NCBI GenBank assembly: GCA_022316685.1
Contig: JAKJHU010000997.1
Coordinates: 1 to 64,000, forward strand
Direction of reading: 5' to 3'
From: Progne subis subis
Taxonomy: Eukaryota; Chordata; Aves; Passeriformes; Hirundinidae
Length of the DNA: 64,000 bases
Shown in pieces: positions 1-11,335 of the stretch. Position 1 is the first letter of the stretch; every line of letters begins with the position of its first letter. The translations under genes and the position numbers were made by a program. The notes under the pieces were generated by a model, which was not told the DNA's origin, did no database searches, and was given only the letters and a program-made list of their open reading frames with translations.

Positions 1-1372
1 TTTGCATTTACAGGAGGACCCTCGGGGGGCTTGGGGTGAACGGGCTGATTAGGTTGCCTATAAGGGGCTGGGAGGTGATCTAACGGATCCTAGGGCTCGT
101 GTCTGTCTTGTTTAGCTGCTTGTCCTCTAGTTTGTAAAGGATACAACAGATGACCTTTGCTTCCCTGCCATTCGAGTGACAAATTCACCCTTTCCCCTGG
201 GAAGCCACAGAGCAGTGTATTCGCTTTCTTCCGGATTAAAAGGTTCTTTTGAATTCACATTAAAATTCAAAGCCTGGCAAAACCAATCTTCAAATGATCT
301 GACTTTGGCCAATATAAGTTATCTTTCCGGATCATTCCTTTGTCCATTCAAACATACAATAATTAATCATTTTCTGCTTACTTTTTCCTCTTTGAAATTC
401 CCATGCATCCCAGTATCATAACATCATCCCCAGTGGACTGTCCTGGGGGATGCTCCCCTTCTGAGAACCCCCCTCACAGTTCCCAGTATACCAGGCTCTT
501 GTGAATTTTCTTCATAATTCGCAGCTCCTGGGTCTAAGGAGTTACTTTTCCTTGGACTCATTTTGGTGGCAACAAATCAAGAACCGCCGGTACCAGGAGA
601 ATCTTGGTCTCCCTCTCTCACTTTGTGGTTCAGTCCTCTCACTTATTATTCTGTTGCACTATCTTGTCTTTTACCAACTGTTTCCCTCATGCCTAATTCC
701 AATCTTTCTCCCAATCTGTCTTCCTTGACTATATCCTTCTAGCCACTTTCCCTCGCAATCCCTCTTAGTCTATTACTAAAGTTACCAAGTATTTACTTCT
801 CAAAGAAAATTGAACTTGACTCAATTGTTCCCCTCCTTATTCACCTTGCCCCAGTGATCAGATTGCTCCCTTCTCCTCGGGACCTTCCCCTGGGTTCTCG
901 GGCTGGGACCCTCCCTGCCAGTCCCTCCCTGGGATCCTCATTGGTTCTGTCTTTTTGGTTCCCTCCTTTCCCGGCCGGTCTCCTCACAGAGAGCTGAAAA
1001 CACAGTACTGGGAGGTTCACATTTGCTTCAGGGGTCTGGGCTACCAGCCCCCATTTTAGATATTCTACACACACAAACATACAGCTGCCTGCCTGCCCAA
1101 CCCCATGGTACTTACACAGTCCATTTTCCCACACGGTTCTTGTGCACAAGATGTTTTACAGGCACCTTTACCTTTAGCTGGCATTCCAACAGGAGCTTTT
1201 ATGAATGCCTCCTATTGCTGGCTTGCTTTGCTGATGCATTATCATAATTGGAACTCCTTCTCCAAGGGAGCCTGGTCTAAGCTCAGGACCACCTTAAAAG
1301 AGCTGGTGGGGAGCTCCTTCCCGAGACTAGCCGTCCTTCCCCAGGTTGAAGTTCAGGGTTTCAGCACCAAAT
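1..1372 (-). mobile_element. Endogenous retrovirus leader and 5' internal part, leaving the window
   Basis: This is the internal sequence directly downstream of the LTR at 1373-2099, read on the minus strand. Immediately past the LTR end, after a 3-nt spacer, is a candidate primer-binding site at 1352-1369 (minus strand TGGTGCTGAAACCC...). It differs at one position from the 14-nt complement of the tRNA-Phe 3' end. The leader then carries short open segments (841-1149 and 127-312, minus) with no confident match; a gag-like role for the second is only inferred from position. The rest of the provirus lies outside the window at lower coordinates. Confidence 0.55.
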
Positions 1373-2099
1373 TGTTATAAATGAAGCTCTATATGTCTAG
1401 TTTAATAAGCAACAAAGTTGAATTTCGCAGCAATGTGATTTTATTTAAGTAGCATTTTATAATCAAGCATATACAAAAATCAGGCGGTGATTAATTAAGT
1501 ATAAGTAATGTTCGGATAAAGCATAAGCAAAACGACCGGGGTACAGAGGGGGCTTCTCACCCTACCTCACATACAAAACAAAGTAATCCAACTTAAACTT
1601 ATATACTGTATGCTAATACATATTCATTAATATTTCTCGTAAATCTCCTATTTTCAATTCTTAAAATCTATGTCACTATACTACATAGCTCTTGCTCCAC
1701 TTGTTGTTAGGGGGTCTTCTTGGCTTTTTGGTTGTCTTCTTCAGATGAAGGCTCATCATCTCCCTTGTGTCCTCTGAATAACCTTACTAGCTGCACATGC
1801 ACTCTAAATTTTGTGTTATATATAATTAAGCTTTATGTTCCAAAAAGTAATCAATTTATGGATCAAACCACCTCCCAAACTCCCTGCCTTGGAATAGTCC
1901 CAGCTTTGTCCATCTCAAGGCCAGTTCTATCTTAAGACATCCTGTCTCCCATCACATCTGCAAAGGGCCCATCTCCCTACCTTGGAGTAGTCCCAGCTTT
2001 GGCCAATCCAGCTTTGAAACACTTGCTTATCTCAAACTGCATCCTGTATCTTATTTTTCTCATGTAGAATCTGCCATGGGGCCCAACTACTTTGTAACA
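1373..2099 (-). mobile_element. LTR (5' LTR of the provirus running out of the window)
   Basis: This 727-bp element has inverted ends, TGTTATAA on the left and TTGTAACA on the right, so on the minus strand it runs TGTTAC...ATAACA. An ATTTAAATAAAATC-type polyadenylation signal lies on the minus strand near 1440-1450. A primer-site-like sequence follows its minus-strand 3' end. It lies only 29 bp from the next LTR (2129-2846), which is unrelated in sequence, so two separate insertions meet here. Confidence 0.6.
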
Positions 2100-2128
2100 G
2101 TAATCACATCTACTTTTTCCTATACTAC

Positions 2129-2776
2129 TGTCTCGGTTTGAAAAGACAGGTTTCTGCTAAGGAGAGGCAGGCCTCCCTAGGAAATGAGGAATTCAAATCC
2201 TTCCCTCCGTGTTATTATAATTTGGAAGATTAAAAAAAAAAAAAAACAAAAACAAAAACTTTCCAGTCAGAGCTATGGGGAAAAAGGAATAACAGTCCTT
2301 TACTAGTAAATATAACAGGACAGACAAAAAAAAACAACAGCAATTATAATAATAGTAAAAACAAAACCAAGAATCCCAAGGACAAACGGTGGAAACTCCG
2401 GCGCTGATGGCTGAAAGCCAGGGCATGGTAGACTGTCCTCGGGAGGCAGGGGGGTGCCCTGGCAAGACGAAGTGGGCAGTGCTGGAGAAGCCGCAGCGGC
2501 TGGATCCGGGCTGACCCAAAATCCAGCAGACAGTGAAGAAACTCTGAATTCCTGGGCACTCCAACAGATGGTAGAATTCCCAGGACCAGACTCCTCCATT
2601 AACCATGGACTCCAGGCAGCCAGCAGTCACCCGATCCGTGCTCCCCATAAGACTGAAGCAATGAGTCCACACCTTCAGCTCTCCAGGAACTTTCTCCCTC
2701 CCCCAAAACTAAGTGATCAGCTTCTTTTGTCCAGGTTAAGCACTCTGTAACTATCGATATTTAGTCTCCTAGCAAC

Positions 2777-2811
<35 letters not shown>

Positions 2812-2846
2812 GGGGGGAAATTCTACAGGAGACTTAAACCTCAACA
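2129..2846 (-). mobile_element. 3' LTR of an ERVL-like provirus
   Basis: The plus strand starts TGTCTCGGTTTG and ends CCTCAACA, so the minus-strand LTR begins TGTTGAGG and ends CCGAGACA. The U5-like end, with a motif reading roughly AAACCTGTCTTTTCAAACCGAGACA split by the terminus, is a well-known passerine ERVL LTR end. A purine-rich tract lies immediately upstream on the minus strand, followed by the integrase C-terminus of the provirus. A 30-base G homopolymer sits inside the LTR (2779-2808). No matching 5' LTR is visible at the other end of the provirus. Confidence 0.75.
2779..2808. repeat. Poly-G tract (30 G)
   Basis: An uninterrupted run of 30 G on the plus strand is followed by CA and seven more G. 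It lies in the U3-side part of the ERVL-like LTR. Tracts of this kind are prone to slippage and sequencing error, so the length is uncertain. Confidence 0.8.
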
Positions 2847-2875
2847 TTATCCACCCCGAATTTTTTTCCCACACC
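2847..2875 (-). promoter_or_regulatory. Polypurine tract-like sequence upstream of the 3' LTR
   Basis: On the minus strand a purine-rich run (GGGAAAAAAATTCGGGG, then GTGGATAA) directly precedes the LTR start TGTTGAGG. Its position is right for a plus-strand primer of a retrovirus. Confidence 0.45.
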
Positions 2876-2959
2876 AACAGATTATATTGAATTTAAACCT
2901 TTAAATAATATACATATATATACATGTGAATATAAATACAGACACAGTCACAGTGTTCA

Positions 2960-5900
2960 CTGAAAAACAAGGTCCCCTTGAGGTATGCAGCGGGTCTCTC
3001 CATCCTTTTGCATCACCCACCATGTGCAGCCAGGTCCCTGAGCAAAAACAACCCCACGGAGTGGGATTGTCTTTGCTGGAGGCAGAATTAATCCAGACAG
3101 TTTTTCCCAGCATTCCTCTCATTGTACTACTGGAACTTTATCTCCATTTCTTGTTCTCAGGGGCTCAGACTTGGGCAGGGCCTGCTCGGTTGGTGGAACC
3201 TCGAGTGTTCACTAACCAGGTGGCCTTTGCTAAATTAATCTCCCAGTTCTTGAAAGTCCCCCCACCCAGTGCCTTCAAAGTGGTTTTAAGCAGGCCATTG
3301 CACCGTTCAACTTTCCCGGCTGCTGGTGCATGATAAGGAATATGGTACACCCACTCAATGCCATGTTCTCTAGCCCAGGTGTTTATAAGGCTGTTCTTGA
3401 AATGAGTCCCGTTGTCAGACGCAATCCTCTCAGGGGTACCATGTCTCCACAGGATTTGCTTTTCAAGGCCCAGGATGGTGTTCCAGGCAGTAGTGTGGGG
3501 CACAGGGTAGGTCTCCAACCATCCAGTGGTGGCTTCCACCATGGTCAGCACATAGCGCTGGCCTTGGCGGGTTTGGGGAAGGGTGATGTAGTCAATCTGC
3601 CAGGCTTCCCCGCACTTATACTTGGACCATCGCCCACCATACCATAGGGGCTTCACCCGCTTGGCCTGTTTGATGGTAGCACACGTCTCACAGTCATGGA
3701 TAACCTGAGAAATACTGTCCATGGTTAGATCCACCCCTCGGTCTCGTGCCCACTTATAGGTGGCATCTCTGCCCTGGTGACCTGAGGCATCATGGGCCCA
3801 TCGAGCTAGGAACAACTCTCCCTTGTGTTGCCAATCTAAGTCTATCTGTGACACCTCTATCTTTGCAGCTTGATCTACCTGCTCGTTGTTTCGGTGCTCC
3901 TCATTAGCCCGACTCTTGGGGACATGGGCATCTACATGACGGACTTTGACAGGTAGCTTCTCTACCTGAGTGGCAACGTCCTTCCACTCATCTGCAGCCC
4001 AGATTGGCTTTCCCCTGCGCTGCCAATTGGCCTTTTTCCACCTGTCCAGCCAACCCCACAGAGCATTGGCCACCATCCACGAATCAGTGTAGAGGTAGAG
4101 CTTTGGCCTCTTCTCTCTTTCAGCAATGTCCAGGGCTAGTTGAACAGCTTTGAGTTCAGCAAGCTGGCTTGACCCACCTTCTTCTTCAGTGGCTTGTGCA
4201 ACCTGTCGTAGTCATATGGGGCTCCATACAGCTGCTTTCCACTTCCGGCTCATCCCTACGATGCGGCAGGAACGGTCAGTGAAAAGAGCATAGCGTGTTT
4301 CTTCTGCTGGCAGTTGGTTGTATGGTGGACCCTCTTCGGCACGTGTCACTTGTTCCTGCTCCTCTTCATCTGTGAGACCAAAGTTTTCACCTTCCGGCCA
4401 GTTTGTAATTATCTCCAAAATCCCAGGGCGATTTGGGTTTCCAATGGGGGCGCGCTGAGTGATGAGGGCAATCCATTTGCTCCACATGGCGTCGGTGGCA
4501 TGATGGGTGGAGGGAAACTTTCCTTTAAACATCCACCCCAGCGCCGGTAGTCGAGGTGCTAGCAGGAGTTGTGCTTCTGTGCCAATCACCTCTGAGGTAA
4601 CTTGAACTCCTTCACAGGTGGCCAAGATTTCCTTCTCTGTTGGAGTGGAGTTGGCTTCGGACCCTCTCTAGCTTCAGCTCCAGAATCCCAGTGGTCGGCC
4701 TCGAGTCTCCCCAGGCACCTTCTGCCAAAGGCTCCAGGACAGGCCATTGTTCCCGGCTGCTGAGTAGAGCACGTTCTTCACATCTGGTCCCAGTCCTGAC
4801 TGGGCAAGGGCCACTGCATGAGCGATCTCCTGCTTGATCTGGGCAAAGACTTGTTGCTGTTCAGGGCCCAGTAGAAATCGTTCTTCTTGCGGGTGACCAG
4901 GTAGAGAGGGCTCACAATCTGGCTGTACTCAGGAATGTGCATTCTCCAGAAAACCTATGGCGACCTAGGAAAGCTTGTGTTTCCTTTTTGTTGGTTGGTG
5001 GACACATTGCTGTGATTTTGTTGATGACTCCAGTGGGAATCTGACGCCTTCATCTCCTAGAAACTGGATCTCTCGAGCAGGTCCCTTAACTTTGCTCTTC
5101 TTGATAGCAAAGCCAGCTTCAGGAGAATCTGGATGATCTTCTCTCCTTTCTCAAACACTTCCATTGCTGTGTTCCCCCACACAATGATGTCATCAATGTA
5201 CTGTAGATGTTTCCGGAGCCTCACCCTTTTCCAGTGCAGCCTGGATCAGTCCATGGCAGATGGTGGGGCTGTGTTTCCACCCCTGGGGCAGTCGGTTCCA
5301 GGTGTACTGCATGCCCCTCCAGGTGAAAGCAAACTGAGGCCTGCATTCTGCAGCCAGAGGAATGGAGAAAAATGCGTTAGCAATGTCAATGGTGGCGTAC
5401 CATTTTGCTGCCTTGGACTCCAGCTCGTACTGGAGTTCCAGCATATCCAGGCACAGCAGCGCTCAATGGTGGAGTCACTTTGTTCAAGGCACGGTAGTCC
5501 ACAGTCAATCTCCATCCTCCATCAGATTTGCACACAGGCCAGATGGGGCTGTTGAAGGGTGAGTGGATTTTGCTGACCACCCCGTGGGTCTCTAGCTCAC
5601 GGATCATCTTGTGGATGGGGATCACAGCATCTCGAGTTGTTCTGTACTCTCGGCGATGCACTGTTGAAGTGGTAATTGGCACTTGTTGCTCTTCCACCTT
5701 CAGAAGACCTACAGCAGATGGGTTCTCTGATAGTCCAGGCAAGGTATTCAACTGCTTAACATCCCCTGTCTCTACAGCTGCTATCCCAAATGCCCACCTA
5801 AATCCCTTCAGGTCTTTGAAATACCCATTTCGGAGGAAGTCTATGCCCAAAATGCATAGAGCCTCTGGGCCAGTCACAATAGGGTGTCTCTTCCACTCAT

Positions 5901-6215
5901 TTCCAGTCAGGCTCACATCAGCTTCCACCAAAGTAAAATCTTGTGAACCCCCTGTCACCCCAGCAATGGAAACAGATTCTTCCCCCACATGTCTTGATGG
6001 GAGTAATGTGCACTGTGCACCAGTGTCAACTAAGGCCTCATATTTTTGTGGTTCTGATGTGCCAGGCCAATGAATCCACACAGTCCAAAAAAACACGGTT
6101 TTTCCCTAGCCTCTACCTGGCTAGAGGCAGGGCCCCTCTAAGCCTGATTATCCTTATTTCCCTGGGTAACCGGAGCTGCTTCCTTCTTGCTAGAACTTCC
6201 TCTCACAGTCTTGCC
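2960..6215 (-). pseudogene. ERVL-like protease-RT-RNase H-integrase (pro-pol) relic
   Basis: Read on the minus strand, the domains come in standard order but are split over several frames. Protease (about 6096-5750) has the aspartic motif LVDTGAQCTLLPS. Reverse transcriptase (about 5640-4900) has the palm motif TIDIANAFFSIPL near 5390 and a YIDD box near 5185-5197; the frame changes between them. RNase H begins at about 4290 with LFTDRSC, where LFTDGSC is usual. It is followed by an open stretch (4076-3165) holding the RNase H end, an HHCC-type zinc-binding region (H..GH...C..C) and an integrase core with ASDNGTHF and the later catalytic Glu in AAGKVERCNG. The C-terminal WWV-containing piece reaches about 2960 after another shift. 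Frameshifts and stops mean it cannot encode an active polyprotein. The class III assignment rests on gag and pol style. Confidence 0.8.
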
Positions 6216-6275
6216 ATCCAACGATTCATGCAGCCGATTGTGTCATAGCATCAGTAGTTTCTCCATCCCATCTTT

Positions 6276-7814
6276 TCATGTTTTCTCCACAATCATGCAG
6301 GAAGGATCACAGCTTAGCCGTGGGATGCCTTTTCCCTCTCTATCTAGGGAACATTTGCGTGTGGTGCCAGAGCCCCTAACTTGTACTGCAGAGATCTGGA
6401 GAACATTCTCCTTGAGTTCTTTGAGATTCTCCTCCATCTTGTCTGCTAATCCCCGCACCTGTGTTTCCAAAGCTGCGATTCTTGCATGTGTTGGACCATG
6501 CACGGCATCTGCATATGTTCGGAGCTTCTTCGCCATATCCAGCACAGTCTCCTCTGTCTCATCCCGCTTCATTATTGCTAAAGAAGAGGAGTATTCTTGT
6601 GGCCCAAGTCGTACAAGTTTTCGCCACATTACAGGTGTACATGGTACCAAGTCGGGGTTCCTAGTGTTTAGGTCATCTGAGCCACTGCCACTTCTCTCAA
6701 GCGCTGAATCCCTTGTTCAATGGTTTTCCACTGAGTTTGCTGCAGATAGAGATCGTCGGCACACAGATATCTTTGTGCCACACTTCCCAGGACCCGTTCC
6801 CAGAGACTGCAAGGACTAGCCTCTCTCATCATCTCTTAGTCAATAACTGGATCATGTGATAGGGATCCAAGATGTCTCGCTTCAGTGCCATCCAGTATTG
6901 TAGCCTCGCCTGCAGCATCCCAAAGACGGACTAACCAACTAATTATAGATTCATCATGTCGTCGAGTATAATCCTTTCTTAGGCCACGAAGGTCCTTCAG
7001 GGAAAAGGACTCAATAGTATCTCCTGATCTTGTAGCAGTTGGTCGGGCTCCTGATCTTGTAGCAGTTGGTTGGGCTCTTGATGTTGTAGCAGTTGGTTGG
7101 GCTCCTGATCTTGTAGCAGCTGGTTGGGCTTCTGATCGTGTGCTAGTTGGTTGGACTCCTGATCTTGTACTAGTTGGTTGGGCTTCTGATTTTGTATCAG
7201 TTGGTTCAGCTTCTGACTGTGTATTATCAGTTGCTTCAGCTTCTGATTGTGTGTCAGTTGGTTTGACTCCTGACTGGGTGTCAGGAGGCATTGAGGATCC
7301 TTTACCTGAATCACCGTCTACTGGTCGATCGGTTTTGTCCGTGTGCTTCTTTCCCTTCTTTACTGCAGCAACTGCTGGTGTCTTAGCCTCACTGTCTGGT
7401 TTAGCTGCAGCCTGAATAGCTGTGGGGTTGGCTGCAGCCTGAGTGACTGATTTATCTCCTTGCTCCCTTGCCTCTACCTGATGCCCTACAGTGTTTAGCA
7501 GTGTGTGACTCATTCTAGAAAAGCTATAAACTATATAGAGGAAAGTCACCAGGTGAAATACCAGGAAGGTGGTGTCTTTAACATTCAGGAGACCCTGAAC
7601 CTTCTCCAAAAGAGATGTAACTGACTCAAAAGAGAAGGAAAGGAGAGGCTGAAGAGCCTCATCCCCTACTCCTCCTCTAACAAAAACTGGGTGCAATTGT
7701 TGATAAATCCCCAAAACATGCTGCTGGAACTAGGACGCAGGGTAGGACGAAAAAACCATAAACTGAACATACCCAGAAAAACCCAGTATCTTTATAAGCT
7801 TCTTGTAAACCATA
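6276..7814 (-). pseudogene. ERVL-like gag relic with tandem repeats
   Basis: The largest open part (7714-6836, minus) encodes 292 residues. It has an N-terminal hydrophobic stretch (about residues 45-65), a low-complexity repeat segment, then a capsid-like block with RRHDESIISWLVRLWDAAGE and EARHLGSLSHDP, typical of class III ERV gag. A second open part (6650-6276) holds a heptad-rich segment ending in basic sequence. An upstream start near 7812 is interrupted by a stop about 27 codons later. The order gag then protease-pol on the minus strand agrees with one provirus. No zinc-knuckle motif was seen, as is usual for ERVL. Confidence 0.7.
7023..7292 (-). repeat. 27-bp tandem repeat inside gag (about 10 copies)
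   Basis: Near-regular 27-bp units encode nine residues each on the minus strand, of the form TRSGAQPTA. The units stay in frame (one has three extra bases) and diverge more towards the gag N-terminal side. This is a minisatellite within coding sequence. Confidence 0.85.
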
Positions 7815-8465
7815 ATCACCGAACCCAGCAAACCCTCAATCTCTACCAATAGTGCTGATTGGAGGTGGATCTCTTTCTTTCACAATTGTTTTTAAAACTG
7901 ACAATATCGACATTTGTGCTACCCTGTCATGGGGTTGAATAATCCAATCTTTTTCTATATTGTTTAGCAGATTAACTTCTCCTCGATAATTTGCATCAAT
8001 TCCTCCTCCCATGATATGAACACTTTTCAAGGCCAAGCAGAAGCAGTGATCAAACCAAAGTGTCTTGGAGGAACTTGAAATCCTATTCCTTCATTGATAA
8101 CTCTCATTTGCTTGTGATTTATCCTAATTAATTCCAATGCATGAAGGTCCAGCCCTGCAGCCTCTGGGGTGGCCCTGTCAGGAGCCATCACACCCAGAAC
8201 AATTTCCCAGGAAGTCCAAGTCTCACTGTCCATGGTTGTATTTGCAAACTGGGTGCAGCTGTGCACACCCAGAGAGTTTCCATTTCCCCAGTGGACCCAT
8301 GTTAAGGTATGGAGCACATTGGGAGATGGGTTCTCCATCGGGACAGGTTCCCATCTCCATTTTTTCAACTGCTCTTTTAACAACCCCTTCATCCGTTCAA
8401 TCAATCCTGCAGCTTGTGGATAGTCTAGTACATGAAAAACCCAGCAGCCTTAATCACTGTATTTT
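7795..8465 (-). pseudogene. Retroviral integrase C-part plus dUTPase relic
   Basis: On the minus strand, 8450-8300 encodes the end of an integrase core ([18 protein letters not shown]). After about 60 residues come dUTPase motifs in order: [12 protein letters not shown] (motif 1), VPPRHFGLI (motif 2, with the expected APRSGLA-like block decayed to ITASAWP) and a frame change. Then come [13 protein letters not shown] (motif 3) and [10 protein letters not shown] (motif 4). A motif-5-like GRD-stop-GFAGFGDYG lies at about 7840-7800. In ERVL elements dUTPase lies 3' of integrase, so this looks like the 3' pol end of one element. It is placed directly 5' of another element's gag. Confidence 0.7.
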
Positions 8466-8639
8466 TCATTGTAACAGACAAAGCATTCTGCATCACAGTA
8501 TCAGCAAACCCTTTAAAAAAGCCAATTTCTTCCCTTCCTCCTTTATTCCTATTCTACAATTTGCAAAGTTTACCACTGACATTTGGGTCCTGGCCAGTCT
8601 TTTCTGTCCGGTATTTAGAGTTACAGAGAGTAGCGTAAG

Positions 8640-9120
8640 CTAAAAAATTTGTATTGTCAGCATTATTTCATACTATTAATTTGTAATTATATATATAAAT
8701 ATATATTATTCTGTTGTGTTATATATCTATTATTATTATTCATATTAATATCATTATCATTATTTCACTTGCACAAATGAACCTGAGCTGAAGATTTAAA
8801 CCTTCCTCTGTCACTCCATGTGGGAGCATTCCAAAACAAATTCTTCCTTCTGTTGGTGCTGTTTCCAATGTGCTGTTAACAAAATCCATCCTCATCTTCC
8901 CAAACCCACAAGTTCTTTTCCTTTTTCCATATGCAATTTTTGGATGCATTTTACACATCCAGCAGTTCCGCCTCTTTTACCTGACTCCTCCATTCCTCAC
9001 TCAGTTCTCCAACCTCAGCCCACTCCAGAGCCAGCAAGCTCTAGGGAAGGGCTTCCCATCCAGGAATTTTGGATAGGACTAATTCCTTATTTACGTTTAA
9101 AAAGTGACATTTTGTGGTGA
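8640..9120. other. AT-rich intergenic stretch, no gene seen
   Basis: This contains short AT-rich simple sequence (TATATA and TTATTA runs at about 8690-8765) followed by unique-looking sequence. No coding, RNA or mobile-element signature was recognised. Confidence 0.5.
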
Positions 9121-10560
9121 TCTGGTGAGACTTGACCAGTTTTAATTTACCAGTGGGCAGGGTCAGCACCAAAGACAGAAACACCACCTGAAGGAATCAG
9201 TGTCATTTACTGTAGTTCAAAGCAGCAAAGGAGCACAAAAGGAGCAGCTCAGCAATGCACCCAACCATCACTACCAAAGATTGCCTGCAGGGATTGAGGA
9301 ATCCATCACCAGTTCCCCTCAGACTTTCCCATCACCCACATGCACACATCAGCTGGGGGAAGCTGTCCCAGCCAAGGACTGCAGAGCCACTCCCGGACAC
9401 TGGGAATTGCTGCAGGTGCCTCCAGCCACAGGTGAGGCTCCAACCTGGCTGGGAGAGGGCCCAGCTCTGATAGTGCTGAATAAACAACTGACAGCACTTC
9501 TAGGCAGGAACAGCTGCTTTCATCCTCCTCTTGGGTCCCTCCCAAAGCCTGGCCAGGGCCCAAGGAGGAACCAAGGGAGGTGACTTTGACCATCCAGCCC
9601 CAAACAAGGCCAGATGTCAGATTTCATGGCCTTGTCTGGCTTCTAAACACAGAAAGGTCAATACATGTCTCACTAATGAGTGGATACATCTGTCACAGTG
9701 CTAATGACCATGCATATTTCAGTAATGAGCAGACACAAAGATAACCTTTGGTTGGAAGGTTGATGCAGAGGTCACCTTTGGCTCAGGGCCTGCTGTTCAG
9801 GCCTCACTCAGGCCTCTTGTCCAGGCCTGGGATGAGCAGGGACATCTTTCACCACATCAGGTTGTTCAGAGCCCTGTCCCAGCTGGACTTGAATGTTTCC
9901 AGGGATGGGGCATTGACCACCTGCAGCCCCCCACATCCCCCCTGGCCACGGAACCTGGCTGCAGAAATGGGTCCTTGGGTGCTTTCCAAGGGAACTTGAA
10001 GGGATGAGGGATCCAAAGCCAGCAGTGGGGTCAGTGCAGTGTCCATGGCCACAGCCCCTTGCAATGGCCCAGGGCAGGTTGGGATGATGATCCACCCTCA
10101 CTCCTGGCCCAGGGCGGGCTGCAGTGCTCTTGGTGGCACCTTGGGCTTGGCACACACTTGAGGAGGGTTTCTGTTTTCACTGGGGAAACTCAGGAGTTTT
10201 AGATTGCTTCAAAAGAAGAAGAAAATCCTTCTTTGGCTAAGTGCAGCCAGGTCTCCAAGGAAAGCAGGTCCCAGGTGAGGGAGAGGATGGGGTTGGGGAA
10301 TGTGGAGCAAGGTTGTCCACACTGGGTCAGATCACAAAGCACAGCTTCTCTGAGCAGGCCAGACCTCCTTGGGAGACCCTGGTTCGGTATCAACCACAGA
10401 ATGCTGCAATCACCTCTTGTCTAATGAGAACAGTAATGAAATACACCCTTGAAATAGAATACATATTTCTTAGAAGCTCTTAGAAATATTTCTCCATAAC
10501 TGCAGCAGGAAACTTCCTAATGAATGGCACCGGACCAGAGGGAAATCAAGGCACAGCCAT
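9121..10560. other. Intergenic stretch with a CR1 scrap, no gene seen
   Basis: Most of this stretch has no recognisable content. A piece at about 9815-9935 resembles antisense CR1 3' sequence (wording such as CATCAGGTTGTTCAGAGCCC followed by a CCAGGGATGGGGCAT motif). The open frames here have no protein-like composition. Confidence 0.4.
9815..9935 (-). mobile_element. CR1 LINE fragment
   Basis: This is a short antisense match by eye to the avian CR1 body, with the typical 'supposed dead gene' phrases GTTGTTCAGAGCCCTGTCCC and CCAGGGATGGGGCATTGACC. Both ends are uncertain. Confidence 0.5.
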
Positions 10561-10669
10561 GGTTTGTCAGGATTTATTTGATCCTGATGAGCCCCTTGGT
10601 GCATCTGGTGCTGAGCCCTGGAACCTCAGGGCCTGAGAGGAGATTGCACAAACCTTTCCAGGAGTCAAA

Positions 10670-11335
10670 GTCAGAAGAAAAACCCAAAGTGTCTTGATGC
10701 ATCAATGGGTCCCACTGAGGTCCATCCCCAACACAGGCTCTCATGGAGTCCATGAAGGAGAGAATTGGAGGCCAGGATTGCACAAAAAACCTCTCAGAGA
10801 CTCAGTAGTAAAAAGAAGTACTTAAATTAATCCTGAGTACCTTGAGCATTAATGAGCCCCACTGAGTGCTGTTACTGGGTAAGAATCTCAAGGGACTAAT
10901 TAAAGCAGATAATTGGGGCCATGATTGCACAAACCTCTCAGACTCTTTTTTGACAGTTTTCTGCCAAAAAAAGTTCTTCAATACCTTGACTACCCTGAAG
11001 TATTAATAAGCCCCACTGTTTTTACTGACAAGAATCCCAAGGCATTTATTAAAGTAGATAATTGGAGACATGATTGCAGAGTCTCTCACAGAGTCAGGTT
11101 TAAAAGGAAAACACCAAGTGCCTTTAAAAACCTGAAGTTCCTTGAAGTATTAATGAGCCACACTGAGTGTCATTACCCACAAAGCCTCTCAAGGGACTAA
11201 TTAAAGCAGATAATTGGAGGCCATGATTGTATAAACTCTCACAGACTCCAAGGCAAAAGCAAACCCAAAGTCCTTTGAAAAACCTGCAGTCCCTGGGAGC
11301 ATTCAGGAGCCCCCAGGGCCATTGCTGACCAAGGC
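10670..11335. repeat. Diverged tandem array, unit about 115-130 bp
   Basis: At least four units share a TTAATGAGCCCCACTGAG block, a CAAGGGACTAATTAAAGCAG block, ATAATTGGAGGCCATGATTG and a CTCTCACAGACTC block. Units diverge by point changes and short indels. The array has no coding potential and lies upstream of duplication copy A. Confidence 0.75.
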
